From Hydrogenophaga sp. NFH-34 (GTDB lineage Bacteria; Pseudomonadota; Gammaproteobacteria; Burkholderiales; Burkholderiaceae_C), in NCBI RefSeq assembly GCF_021401345.1, contig NZ_JACBGE010000006.1, positions 158,680 through 222,679 on the forward strand: 64,000 nucleotides of DNA, in the 5' to 3' direction. Below the pieces are notes generated by a model. The model did no database searches. It worked only from the letters and a program-made list of their open reading frames with translations, and was not told where the DNA came from. A program made the position numbers and the translations under genes. Within the stretch, counting starts at the first letter, position 1. The number at the start of each line of letters is the position of its first letter. Shown here piece by piece: positions 43,950 to 53,267 of the stretch.

Positions 43950-46187
43950 TCAGAACTCGGTGACCAGCGCCAGGGCCAGGCTGCGGCCCGGTGCGGTGTA
44001 GGCATCGAGCACGGGCGAATGGGCAGCGATGCCGCGCACATTGGTCCATTCCCAGTACTTGCGATCGGTCACGTTGCGCAAAGCCGCGCTCAGGCGCGTC
44101 GACGGCGTCACCTGCCAGCTCGCGCTCAGGTCCAGCGTGGTGTAGGCCGGCGTGGCGAACTGGTTGGGCGTGCCGCTGGTGTCGATGTCGCTCGTGGACT
44201 TCTTGGCCACGTGGGTCAGTGCGGCGCCGAGCTTCCAGGCCCCCAGGCGGTGATCCAGCCCCACGACCAGCTTGGCCGGATTGACCGAGTTGAGGGGCCG
44301 GTCGGTCACGGTGTCCTTGCCTTGCGTCTGGCCAAACGCCACGCGCAGGTTCGTGGCCTTGCCCAGCGCATATTGGCCTTTGAGCTCAAAGCCATGCAAG
44401 CGCACGCGCCCGCGGTTGACCGCCTGGTAGGTGAGCGGGTCGGCGGGCGTGAACATGCTGCCGCCCACGGCAACCAGTTCTTCGATGAAGTCTTTGTAGC
44501 GCCCGTTGAACACGGCGGCTTCCCATTGGAGGCCGTGGGTCGAACCCCGCGTTCCCAGCTCCAGCGTCTGGCTGGTTTCGGGTTTGAGGTCGGGGTTCGG
44601 GATCGTGCGGTAGTTGCCGAACGGGTTCTCGAAATAGTTGTTCAGTTGCAGCGGGCTCGGCGCCCGGAACCCGGCGGCCAGGTTGCCGAACAGGCTCCAG
44701 TTCGATGCCGGCCGGAAAATCACGCCGAGCTTGGGCGAGAAAGCGCTGTCGGACAGGCTTGCCGCCTCCAGTGGATAGAGGCCGTCGTTGCGGGGCTTGA
44801 GTTCGAAGCGGTCGTACCGCAGCGCCGGGATCACGCTCCAGCGGTCGGTCGCGAATTCGCTCTGCACGAACAGCGCCGTGGTGGTTTCGCGCGTTTCCGG
44901 GAAGCGTTTGAGCGGGTAGCGCTCGTAGGACGGCGCGCCCGTGCCGGTGACCAGGTTGTCCATGTGCGACACGGTCACGTCGGCACCGTACACCAGCTTC
45001 TGGCTCCAGTCGCCGCCCAGCGCGCGGGTCTTTTCGGCCTGCAGCACGCCCTGCCAGAGCTGCTCGCTGTAGGTCACGTCGCGCGATCGCTGCGTCGGCG
45101 ATACCGTGCGCTGCTCGTGCGTGACCTCGCGCGAGTCCGAGTCCTGCACCCCGACCGTGGCACGCAGCTCATCGGCCCAGGCACTGTCGATGCGGAAGCG
45201 GCCGTCCCAGCTCAGGCGCGAGCGGCGCATGTCGGTGGTGCCGTCCAGGTCGAGCACCGACCCCGAGGAGGCCGAGGCCGTGCGGCCCGTGTAGGCCTCG
45301 ACCTCGGACGACTTGTCCACATGCTCCAGCGTGATCGTGTGCTTCTGACCACCCCCGGGCGTGAACACCAGCTTGCCCAGCACCGACACGTCCTGGTCTT
45401 TCTGCGGATTGGGGGCCGTGCGCGTGCTGTTCAGCGCCGTGTTGGTGCCCTGGTTGTCGAGTTCGCTGCTGCGCCCCACCTGCACGCTGCCCAGCCACTG
45501 CAGGGTGTCGCTGGGCCGGCCCGCCAAGGTGAGCCCGACGCCCCGGCTGTCGTTTTCGCTGTCCAGCTTCAGGCCCACGCGCCCGCCGAAGGTCTGGCCC
45601 GCTTTGAGCAGTTCCGCCGGCTCGGTGGTCGACATCGCCACCATGCCCGCCAGACCGTCCGATCCGTACAGCGCCGAGCTGGCCCCGCGCAGAATTTCCA
45701 CGCGCGAGATCAGGCCCAGGTCGTAGTAGTCGCGCCCGAAAGAGGCCGAACCGAACACGCCGCTGGTGAGCTCACGCGGCACGCGGATACCGTCCACGGT
45801 CAGCAGCACGCGGTTGCCTTCCAGCCCCCGCACATTGAAGCCCGCGTTGCCATCGCGCCCGGTCCCGCCGGGCGACACACCGCTGAAGCGCTGGGCCGCG
45901 CGCTTGACGCTCACGTTGGGCAGCTCGCGCGCCAGGTCGCGGATGTCCTGCACCTGCGCGCCGTCCAGGTCCTCGCCGGTCAGCACGTCGACGCTGGCCG
46001 GCACCTCGTCCAGCGCCCGCTCGCTGCGCGAGCCGCTGACCACCACCTCCTTGAGCGTGACCGCGGCCGCCTGTGCCCAGGCCGCCCCGGGCACGCTCAA
46101 CGCGGCCGCACAGGCCAGACACAAGGGAGACAGCGCCGGCACAGCAGCGCGGGCGGACGAAGAAGATCGGAGAGCTTTTGAGGCCAT
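43950..46187 (-). CDS. hmuR: TonB-dependent heme/hemoglobin receptor
   Basis: 745 residues. Signal peptide (ALSPLCLACAAALSVPGAAWAQ), TonB-box region LKEVVVSGSRSERALDEV, plug with FNVRGLEGNRVLLTVDGIRVPREL and ISRVEILRGASSALYGSDGLAGMVAM. The barrel ends in SLALALVTEF. The FRAP and NPDL motifs, hallmarks of heme receptors of the HmuR/HemR family, occur as AAGFRAPSPLQL and IPNPDLKPETS. It is the first gene of the nine-gene heme operon and is divergent from bfr, with Fur boxes between. Confidence 0.95.
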   Translation of the reverse strand: MASKALRSSSSARAAVPALSPLCLACAAALSVPGAAWAQAAAVTLKEVVVSGSRSERALDEVPASVDVLTGEDLDGAQVQDIRDLARELPNVSVKRAAQRFSGVSPGGTGRDGNAGFNVRGLEGNRVLLTVDGIRVPRELTSGVFGSASFGRDYYDLGLISRVEILRGASSALYGSDGLAGMVAMSTTEPAELLKAGQTFGGRVGLKLDSENDSRGVGLTLAGRPSDTLQWLGSVQVGRSSELDNQGTNTALNSTRTAPNPQKDQDVSVLGKLVFTPGGGQKHTITLEHVDKSSEVEAYTGRTASASSGSVLDLDGTTDMRRSRLSWDGRFRIDSAWADELRATVGVQDSDSREVTHEQRTVSPTQRSRDVTYSEQLWQGVLQAEKTRALGGDWSQKLVYGADVTVSHMDNLVTGTGAPSYERYPLKRFPETRETTTALFVQSEFATDRWSVIPALRYDRFELKPRNDGLYPLEAASLSDSAFSPKLGVIFRPASNWSLFGNLAAGFRAPSPLQLNNYFENPFGNYRTIPNPDLKPETSQTLELGTRGSTHGLQWEAAVFNGRYKDFIEELVAVGGSMFTPADPLTYQAVNRGRVRLHGFELKGQYALGKATNLRVAFGQTQGKDTVTDRPLNSVNPAKLVVGLDHRLGAWKLGAALTHVAKKSTSDIDTSGTPNQFATPAYTTLDLSASWQVTPSTRLSAALRNVTDRKYWEWTNVRGIAAHSPVLDAYTAPGRSLALALVTEF

Positions 46188-46256
46188 GCCAGTACCAGTG
46201 AAGTGATGAACATCGCTGGCGAGGCGGCCCGTTGCGGCAACGGGGGCTGGCTGGCT

Positions 46257-46294
46257 GAGAATGATTCCTTTGTCATTGTATGAGAATCATTAGC
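46257..46294. promoter_or_regulatory. Fur boxes between hmuR and bfr
   Basis: ATGAGAATCATTAGC at 46280-46294 matches 13 of 15 bases of the Fur core ATGATAATCATTATC. A second half-site, GAGAATGATT, occurs at 46257-46266. Centred about 70 to 110 bases from hmuR and bfr, they can regulate both, giving iron-responsive heme uptake and iron storage. Confidence 0.82.
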
Positions 46295-46388
46295 ATTTAC
46301 AAACAAGGGCGTTTCACCCTGGTGGGCAACCCCGGGAATCGCACGGAGAATCGGCCGTCAACACCCCCATCTCCAAGGAAGGATTCCC

Positions 46389-46865
46389 ATGAAAGGCGAC
46401 ACCCAAGCCATTGCCCATCTGCAAGCCCAGCTCAAGAACGAGCTCACCGCCATCAACCAGTACTTCGTGCACTACCGCATGCTCAAGCACTGGGGCTTCG
46501 ACAAGCTGGCCAAGAAGGAATACAGCGAGTCCATCGGCGAAATGAAACACGCCGACAAGCTCATGGACCGCATCTTCATGCTCGACGGCCTGCCCAACCT
46601 GCAAGACCTGGGCAAGCTGCATGTCGGTGAGGACGTGCCCGAGATCCTGAACAGCGATCTCGCGCTGGAGCGCGCGGCACAGGCCACCATCAAGGACGGC
46701 ATTGCCCACTGCGAAAGCGTGCGCGACTACGTCTCGCGCGATCTGCTGCAGGGCATCCTCGACGACACCGAGGAACACATCGACTTCCTGGAAACCCAGA
46801 TCGAGCTGATCGACAAGGTGGGCCTGCCCAACTACCTGCAAAGCCAGATGGGCGACGCCGACTGA
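46389..46865 (+). CDS. bfr: Bacterioferritin
   Basis: 24-subunit iron storage shell protein that oxidises Fe(II) at a di-iron centre and binds heme between subunits. Ferroxidase and heme residues are present at family positions: Glu18, Glu51, Met52 (heme axial ligand) and His54 in SIGEMKHADKLMDR. GLPNLQDLGKLHVGEDVPEIL is conserved. 158 residues, the normal length. AGGAAGGA-like sequence upstream supports ATG 46389. Confidence 0.97.
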   Translation: MKGDTQAIAHLQAQLKNELTAINQYFVHYRMLKHWGFDKLAKKEYSESIGEMKHADKLMDRIFMLDGLPNLQDLGKLHVGEDVPEILNSDLALERAAQATIKDGIAHCESVRDYVSRDLLQGILDDTEEHIDFLETQIELIDKVGLPNYLQSQMGDAD

Positions 46866-46971
46866 GCGGCGCCAAGCCGTTCCGCCATAGTCCTGGCGGC
46901 CGCCGGAAGCGGCTCCGGCCCGCCGCACCGGGGCAATACCCCTTGGACGTACTGGGGATTTGCTTCAATAA

Positions 46972-46990
46972 ATAGGAGCCATTATCATTC
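46972..46990 (+). promoter_or_regulatory. Fur-like box upstream of bfd
   Basis: An AT-rich island containing CATTATCATTC lies 33-51 bases before the bfd start, in the otherwise GC-rich 157-base gap between bfr and bfd. It suggests that bfd is transcribed from its own iron-repressed promoter. Confidence 0.55.
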
Positions 46991-47022
46991 GCAGGACCAT
47001 CCCACTTGGAATGCCTCCTGCC

Positions 47023-47253
47023 ATGATCGTCTGCGTTTGCCATCGCGTCAGTGACAAGACCATCGCGCATGCTGCCCGCGCGGGCATGGCTTTTGACGAT
47101 CTGCAGCTGGAACTCGGGGTGGCCACCCAGTGCGGCAAGTGCGAAGGCTGCGCACGCGCGGTGTGGTCCGAATGCCGCCCGGGCCACCCGGCGGCCCACC
47201 TGCAACGCAACGATCCGGTCAGCAGCCCACCCGCGCTGGTGATGGCCGCCTGA
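47023..47253 (+). CDS. bfd: Bacterioferritin-associated ferredoxin
   Basis: [2Fe-2S] protein that reduces bacterioferritin heme to release stored iron. The 76-residue product has the Bfd cluster ligands Cys4, Cys6 (VCVCHRVSDKTI) and Cys37, Cys40 (QCGKC), plus an extra Cys43. ATG 47023 matches the family N-terminus; the in-frame ATG at 47011 would add only four residues. It sits downstream of bfr on the same strand. Confidence 0.94.
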   Translation: MIVCVCHRVSDKTIAHAARAGMAFDDLQLELGVATQCGKCEGCARAVWSECRPGHPAAHLQRNDPVSSPPALVMAA

Positions 47254-47272
47254 ACCGCCTCCCCCATGCATT

Positions 47273-47300
47273 GACAGGGCGCCCACGGGCGCCCTCTGTC
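47273..47300. terminator. Hairpin after bfd
   Basis: GACA-GGGCGCCC-AC-GGGCGCCC-T-CTGTC forms a very stable stem about 20 bases after the bfd stop. It lacks a T-run, so it may stall rather than simply terminate. Confidence 0.5.
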
Positions 47301-47393
47301 GTTGTGCGGAGCCCCTTGGCGCCGCTCCACCACAAAGCCATACTGACCTGCCTGCGTAATGGCGCCCCTATGGGCATTTCGGGGTGAGCGCTT

Positions 47394-47399
47394 TAGAAT
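47394..47399 (+). promoter_or_regulatory. Probable -10 element of maeB
   Basis: TAGAAT lies 49 bases before the maeB ATG. No good -35 is seen at 16-18 bases upstream. Confidence 0.4.
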
Positions 47400-47447
47400 G
47401 CGCAACCCGGTTCCACATTGCAGGATAACCACTGTCGGGAGACAACC

Positions 47448-49751
<2,304 letters not shown>

Positions 49752-49758
49752 GGCGATT

Positions 49759-49842
49759 CACAAGAGCAAGCACTGACTTATCTCACATTTCACCGCCATC
49801 AACCCTGCCTGTTTATTCAGCATTCGCTTGCTTTTTTGTGGC
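49759..49842 (+). terminator. Possible long-loop terminator after maeB
   Basis: CACAAGAGCAAGC (49760-49772) can pair with GCTTGCTTTTTTGTG (49827-49841), with a T-run in the distal arm. The loop is more than 50 bases, so this is tentative. This stretch is less GC-rich than its surroundings. Confidence 0.3.
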
Positions 49843-49960
49843 GATTAGGGCACACTCATCGCCTTGAAAGACAGGGTTAACCCGCCCCTTGAGCACCGGT
49901 GGTCATGGACTTGAACCCCCGTGCCGGAGGCGGGTTGATTGCATCAGGAGCTGGGTTTTC

Positions 49961-50395
49961 ATGGGTCTGAAGCGGGCTCGGTCGGGTTTCTGGGGGAGTG
50001 GTCAGGGCAAGATCTGGACGGTCGCCCTGGCGTTGGCGGCCACGCTGGGCACCCTGTTGGTGCAAGCACGATCGCCTGAGGCGCTCACCCTGCCCGGATC
50101 GGCGGTCGCTTCCGTCTCGCTCACCCGATTGCCCCCCCAGGGGCGTGAAGTGATGGAACAGATTCGCCAGGGCGGCCCTTTCCGGTACGAAAAGGATGGC
50201 ACGGTGTTCGGTAACCGAGAGCGGCTTTTGCCCGGTGCCCGACGCGGCTATTACCGGGAATACACCGTCCCCACGCCGGGCCTGAGCCATCGAGGCGCCC
50301 GCCGCATCGTTTGCGGCGGCCAGAAACCCCGCATCCCTGACGCCTGCTATTACACCGAGGACCACTACAGCAGCTTTCGGCTGATCGTGCAGTGA
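49961..50395 (+). CDS. Secreted guanyl-specific ribonuclease (barnase/RNase Sa family)
   Basis: 144 residues: a basic N-terminus, one hydrophobic export helix (IWTVALALAATLGTLLVQA, 18-36) and a small RNase domain. The catalytic set is complete: Glu100 (YYREYTV), Arg115 (GARRIVCG) and His135 (YYTEDHYSSF), matching RNase Sa spacing, plus FGNRERLLP. It cleaves RNA after guanosine. ATG 49961 has an AGGAG upstream. It is followed by its probable inhibitor, barstar, 51 bases away. Confidence 0.9.
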   Translation: MGLKRARSGFWGSGQGKIWTVALALAATLGTLLVQARSPEALTLPGSAVASVSLTRLPPQGREVMEQIRQGGPFRYEKDGTVFGNRERLLPGARRGYYREYTVPTPGLSHRGARRIVCGGQKPRIPDACYYTEDHYSSFRLIVQ

Positions 50396-50446
50396 TCCCA
50401 TCCAGAGCACAGCTTCTCAACCTTGAACTTGGAAAGAACCGCGGAG

Positions 50447-50989
50447 ATGGACACGCCACTTCGTAACGTACGCAGCAACATCGTGCAGTCGATTCGCGCC
50501 TACAGCGTCAAAGACCTGCAGGCTTGCGCCGAGCAACTGGGTCACCACTTCCTCTACGCCAACCTGGCCAAGGCCCAGAGCAAACAGGACGTGCTGGAAC
50601 TCATCGCCTCGCAGTACACCCTGCCGCCGCATTTCGGCAAGAACTTCGATGCGCTCTACGACTGCATGACCGATCTGGTCCACAAGTCGGGCCCGCAGAC
50701 CGGCTTCATCGTCGTGCTGGAGCACATCCCGGCCAACAGCAAGTTCGACAAGGAAGCGCGCGAACAGCTGCTCGACATCTTCCGCGATGTGGCCGACTAC
50801 TGGTCCGACCGCAAGATCCCGTTCCGCTGCTTCTATTCGTTCTCGGTCGCGCGTTCGCCCCGGGGTGAAGAGTCGGCGGAAGGCGAGGGTGAAGAGCCCA
50901 TGCCGACCGACAAGATCGTCGACGTCAGCCCCATGGCGCTGCGCATGAGCAGCCCGTTCAACGCCGGTTACTGGATGGCCGCAGCCTGA
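50447..50989 (+). CDS. Barstar family ribonuclease inhibitor
   Basis: 180 residues. The barstar signature LPPHFGKNFDALYDCMTDL is present with the preceding QSKQDVLELIASQYT and following FIVVLEHIPANSKFDKEAREQLLDIFRD. It is about twice the length of barstar (90): both ends are extended, with a Glu/Gly-rich C-terminal tail (RGEESAEGEGEEPMPTDK). It protects the cytoplasm from the neighbouring RNase. ATG 50447 is used; TTG 50423 is an alternative. A bidirectional terminator follows. Confidence 0.9.
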   Translation: MDTPLRNVRSNIVQSIRAYSVKDLQACAEQLGHHFLYANLAKAQSKQDVLELIASQYTLPPHFGKNFDALYDCMTDLVHKSGPQTGFIVVLEHIPANSKFDKEAREQLLDIFRDVADYWSDRKIPFRCFYSFSVARSPRGEESAEGEGEEPMPTDKIVDVSPMALRMSSPFNAGYWMAAA

Positions 50990-51029
50990 TCGGCGTCTGG
51001 GCGGCGGGCGTCTCTGCCCCCTCCTCCCC

Positions 51030-51059
51030 AAAAGCCGCTGCCGACGCAGCGGCTTTTTT
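51030..51059. terminator. Bidirectional rho-independent terminator
   Basis: AAAAGCCGCTGC-CGAC-GCAGCGGCTTTT: a 12-bp perfect stem with A-run on one side and T-run on the other. It separates the convergent barstar gene and rsmA. Confidence 0.93.
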
Positions 51060-51849
51060 ATGCCTGCAGCGCCTGCGCCAGTGCCACGTATTCGGCCACC
51101 GGCACCTCTTCGGCTCGCCGCTGCAGATCAAACTGGCCGCCAAATCCCCGCTGCTCCAGCCAGCGCCCCAGCGTGTTGCGCAGAATCTTGCGCCGCTGGC
51201 TGAACGCCGTCTGCACCAGCTCGCCGTAGGTGCGGAAATCGATCGCCGGCGGTGCCGCCAGCGGCACCATGCGCACCACGGCGCTGTCCACCTTGGGCGG
51301 CGGGTCGAAACACTCAGGCGGCACGTACAGCACGTTCTCCATGGCATAGCGCCACTGCAGCATCACGGACAGGCGACCGTAATCGGCCGTCGCCGGTGCA
51401 GCCACCATGCGGTCGATCACTTCCTTCTGCAGCATGAAGTGCTGGTCGCGGATCACCGCCACGTGGTCGAGCAGGTGAAAAAGGATGGGACTGGAGATGT
51501 TGTAGGGCAGGTTGCCCACCACGCGCATCCGGGGAGCGGTTGATCCCCCCTCAGGCAAGGCCCCACACAGGCGCTGCGACAGCGCCGTGAAATCGACCTT
51601 GAGCACGTCCGACGCCACCACATCCAGTTGCGGATGTGCGCGCAGCCGGGGAATGAGGTCCTGATCGATCTCGATGACGGTGAGCCGACCCAGGCGCTCC
51701 ACCAGCGGCTGGGTCAGCGCGGTCAGGCCAGGGCCGATTTCGACCATCGGCTCCCCGGCGTGGGGGTCGATGGCGCGCACGATGCTGTCAATGACGCCGG
51801 CATCGGCCAGGAAATGCTGGCCGAACCGCTTGCGGGGAATGTGCTTCAT
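51058..51849 (-). CDS. rsmA: 16S rRNA dimethyladenosine transferase (KsgA)
   Basis: Dimethylates A1518 and A1519 of 16S rRNA. The SAM site is [14 protein letters not shown] and the catalytic motif IV is [15 protein letters not shown]; the opening [15 protein letters not shown] is typical. 263 residues. It lies 23 bases after surA and shares its transcript. Confidence 0.97.
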   Translation of the reverse strand: MKHIPRKRFGQHFLADAGVIDSIVRAIDPHAGEPMVEIGPGLTALTQPLVERLGRLTVIEIDQDLIPRLRAHPQLDVVASDVLKVDFTALSQRLCGALPEGGSTAPRMRVVGNLPYNISSPILFHLLDHVAVIRDQHFMLQKEVIDRMVAAPATADYGRLSVMLQWRYAMENVLYVPPECFDPPPKVDSAVVRMVPLAAPPAIDFRTYGELVQTAFSQRRKILRNTLGRWLEQRGFGGQFDLQRRAEEVPVAEYVALAQALQA

Positions 51850-51872
51850 GGGTCAGGCGGTCGAGGCCGCCC

Positions 51873-53267
51873 TCAGGGCCGCGGATCGTCGCGCTGTTCG
51901 ACGAAGGCCCGTTGCCGCACGTCCTGCATCCACACCCGCAGCGCCTCCTCGGCGCGGCGGTCGCGCAGGACGTCGCGGGCCAGCTCACGCTGTTCGCGGT
52001 CGCTGAGCGTGCGCTCGCGGCGCTCGTCGACGCGGATCAGATGGACCCCGAAACGGCTGACCACCGGCTGCGAGAGCTGGCCGGGCTGGAGCGCGTCCAT
52101 CACCGACTCGAACTCGGGCACGAACTGGCCGGGCCCGACCCAGCCGAGGTCGCCGCCATTGCTGGCCGAGCCGTCCTGGCTGTGCTCTCGCGCCAGCGTC
52201 TCGAAATTAGCCTGCCCCGCCGAAATCTCCTCGCGCCAGCGCGCCAGTTGCGCCACGGCCTGGGCCTGGCTCATCTGCGGACCCGTGCGCAGCAGGATGT
52301 GGCGGGCGTGCGTCTGCACCTCACTCAGGGCGGGAGCACCGGCTTGCTGCCGTTCGTTCAGGCGCAGCACGTGAAAACCCGCAGGGCTGCGGATCGGCCC
52401 GGCCACACCGCCCACTGGCAGATCGCGCACCGCCTGGACGAACAGCTCGGGCAGGCGGTCGGCAGGCCGCATGCCGAAGCCCCCTCCGCTGGCCCCCTCG
52501 GGCGCGTCGGAGAATTCGCGTGCCAGGGCCGCAAAGTTGGCCCCGGGCGCCCGGGCCCGGTCGGCCACCTGCTGGGCCCGGGCCTGCCGCTCGCGCACCA
52601 GTGCTTCGCTGGCGTTTTCCGGCACAAGCACCAGCACATGGCTCAGGTCCAGACCGGCCGCCGCTGCCCCAGCCTGCGTGCGCTGCTCGCGCAGAAAAGC
52701 GTCGATATCGGCGTCGGTGATCTTCACACGCTGTTCGACCTCGCGCTCACGCGCCCGCTGCAGCAGGATCTGATCACGCAGTTCGCGCCGGAACTGGCCC
52801 GCATCCAGCCCCTCGGCCGTCAGCCGCTGGCGCAGGCCTTCGATGGTCAGCTGGTTCTGGGCCGCCACGCTCAGCTCGGCCTGGTTGAGGCTGGCGTCGT
52901 CGACGCGGATACCGGCTTCGGTCGCCGACTGCACCAGGGCACGCTCGTTGATGAGCATGTCCACGACCTCGGGCAGCAACTGGCTGCGGTTGGGCACATT
53001 GGCGCCCTGGCGCGCGAGCTGCTGCTCGACGCGCAGCAGGCGCTGGCGCACGTCGTGGTTGGTGATCGGTTCACCGTTGACCAGCGCGACGATGTAATCC
53101 GCGGTCCGCGAGGCGGCGGGTGCCGCTGCCGGCAGGCCCCAGGCCGACCCGGCGGCGGCAGGGCGCAGGCCTTGCGCGGAAGCCACCGACAGGCAGCAGG
53201 CCATCAGCACCGCGGCGAACCGGAGGGGCTGGCCCTTGAAAAAAGAGGACGGGAAAAGATCAGTCAT
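51873..53267 (-). CDS. surA: Periplasmic chaperone / peptidyl-prolyl isomerase SurA
   Basis: 464 residues. A signal peptide (LRFAAVLMACCLSVASAQG) precedes the chaperone domain (DYIVALVNGEPITNHDVRQRLLRVEQQLARQG). Two parvulin repeats follow (LDLSHVLVLVPENAS and THARHILLRTGPQ), the second ending in GGDLGWVGPGQFVPEFE. It folds outer-membrane proteins such as LptD, encoded just upstream. ATG 53267 overlaps the lptD stop by 8 bases. Confidence 0.96.
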   Translation of the reverse strand: MTDLFPSSFFKGQPLRFAAVLMACCLSVASAQGLRPAAAGSAWGLPAAAPAASRTADYIVALVNGEPITNHDVRQRLLRVEQQLARQGANVPNRSQLLPEVVDMLINERALVQSATEAGIRVDDASLNQAELSVAAQNQLTIEGLRQRLTAEGLDAGQFRRELRDQILLQRAREREVEQRVKITDADIDAFLREQRTQAGAAAAGLDLSHVLVLVPENASEALVRERQARAQQVADRARAPGANFAALAREFSDAPEGASGGGFGMRPADRLPELFVQAVRDLPVGGVAGPIRSPAGFHVLRLNERQQAGAPALSEVQTHARHILLRTGPQMSQAQAVAQLARWREEISAGQANFETLAREHSQDGSASNGGDLGWVGPGQFVPEFESVMDALQPGQLSQPVVSRFGVHLIRVDERRERTLSDREQRELARDVLRDRRAEEALRVWMQDVRQRAFVEQRDDPRP

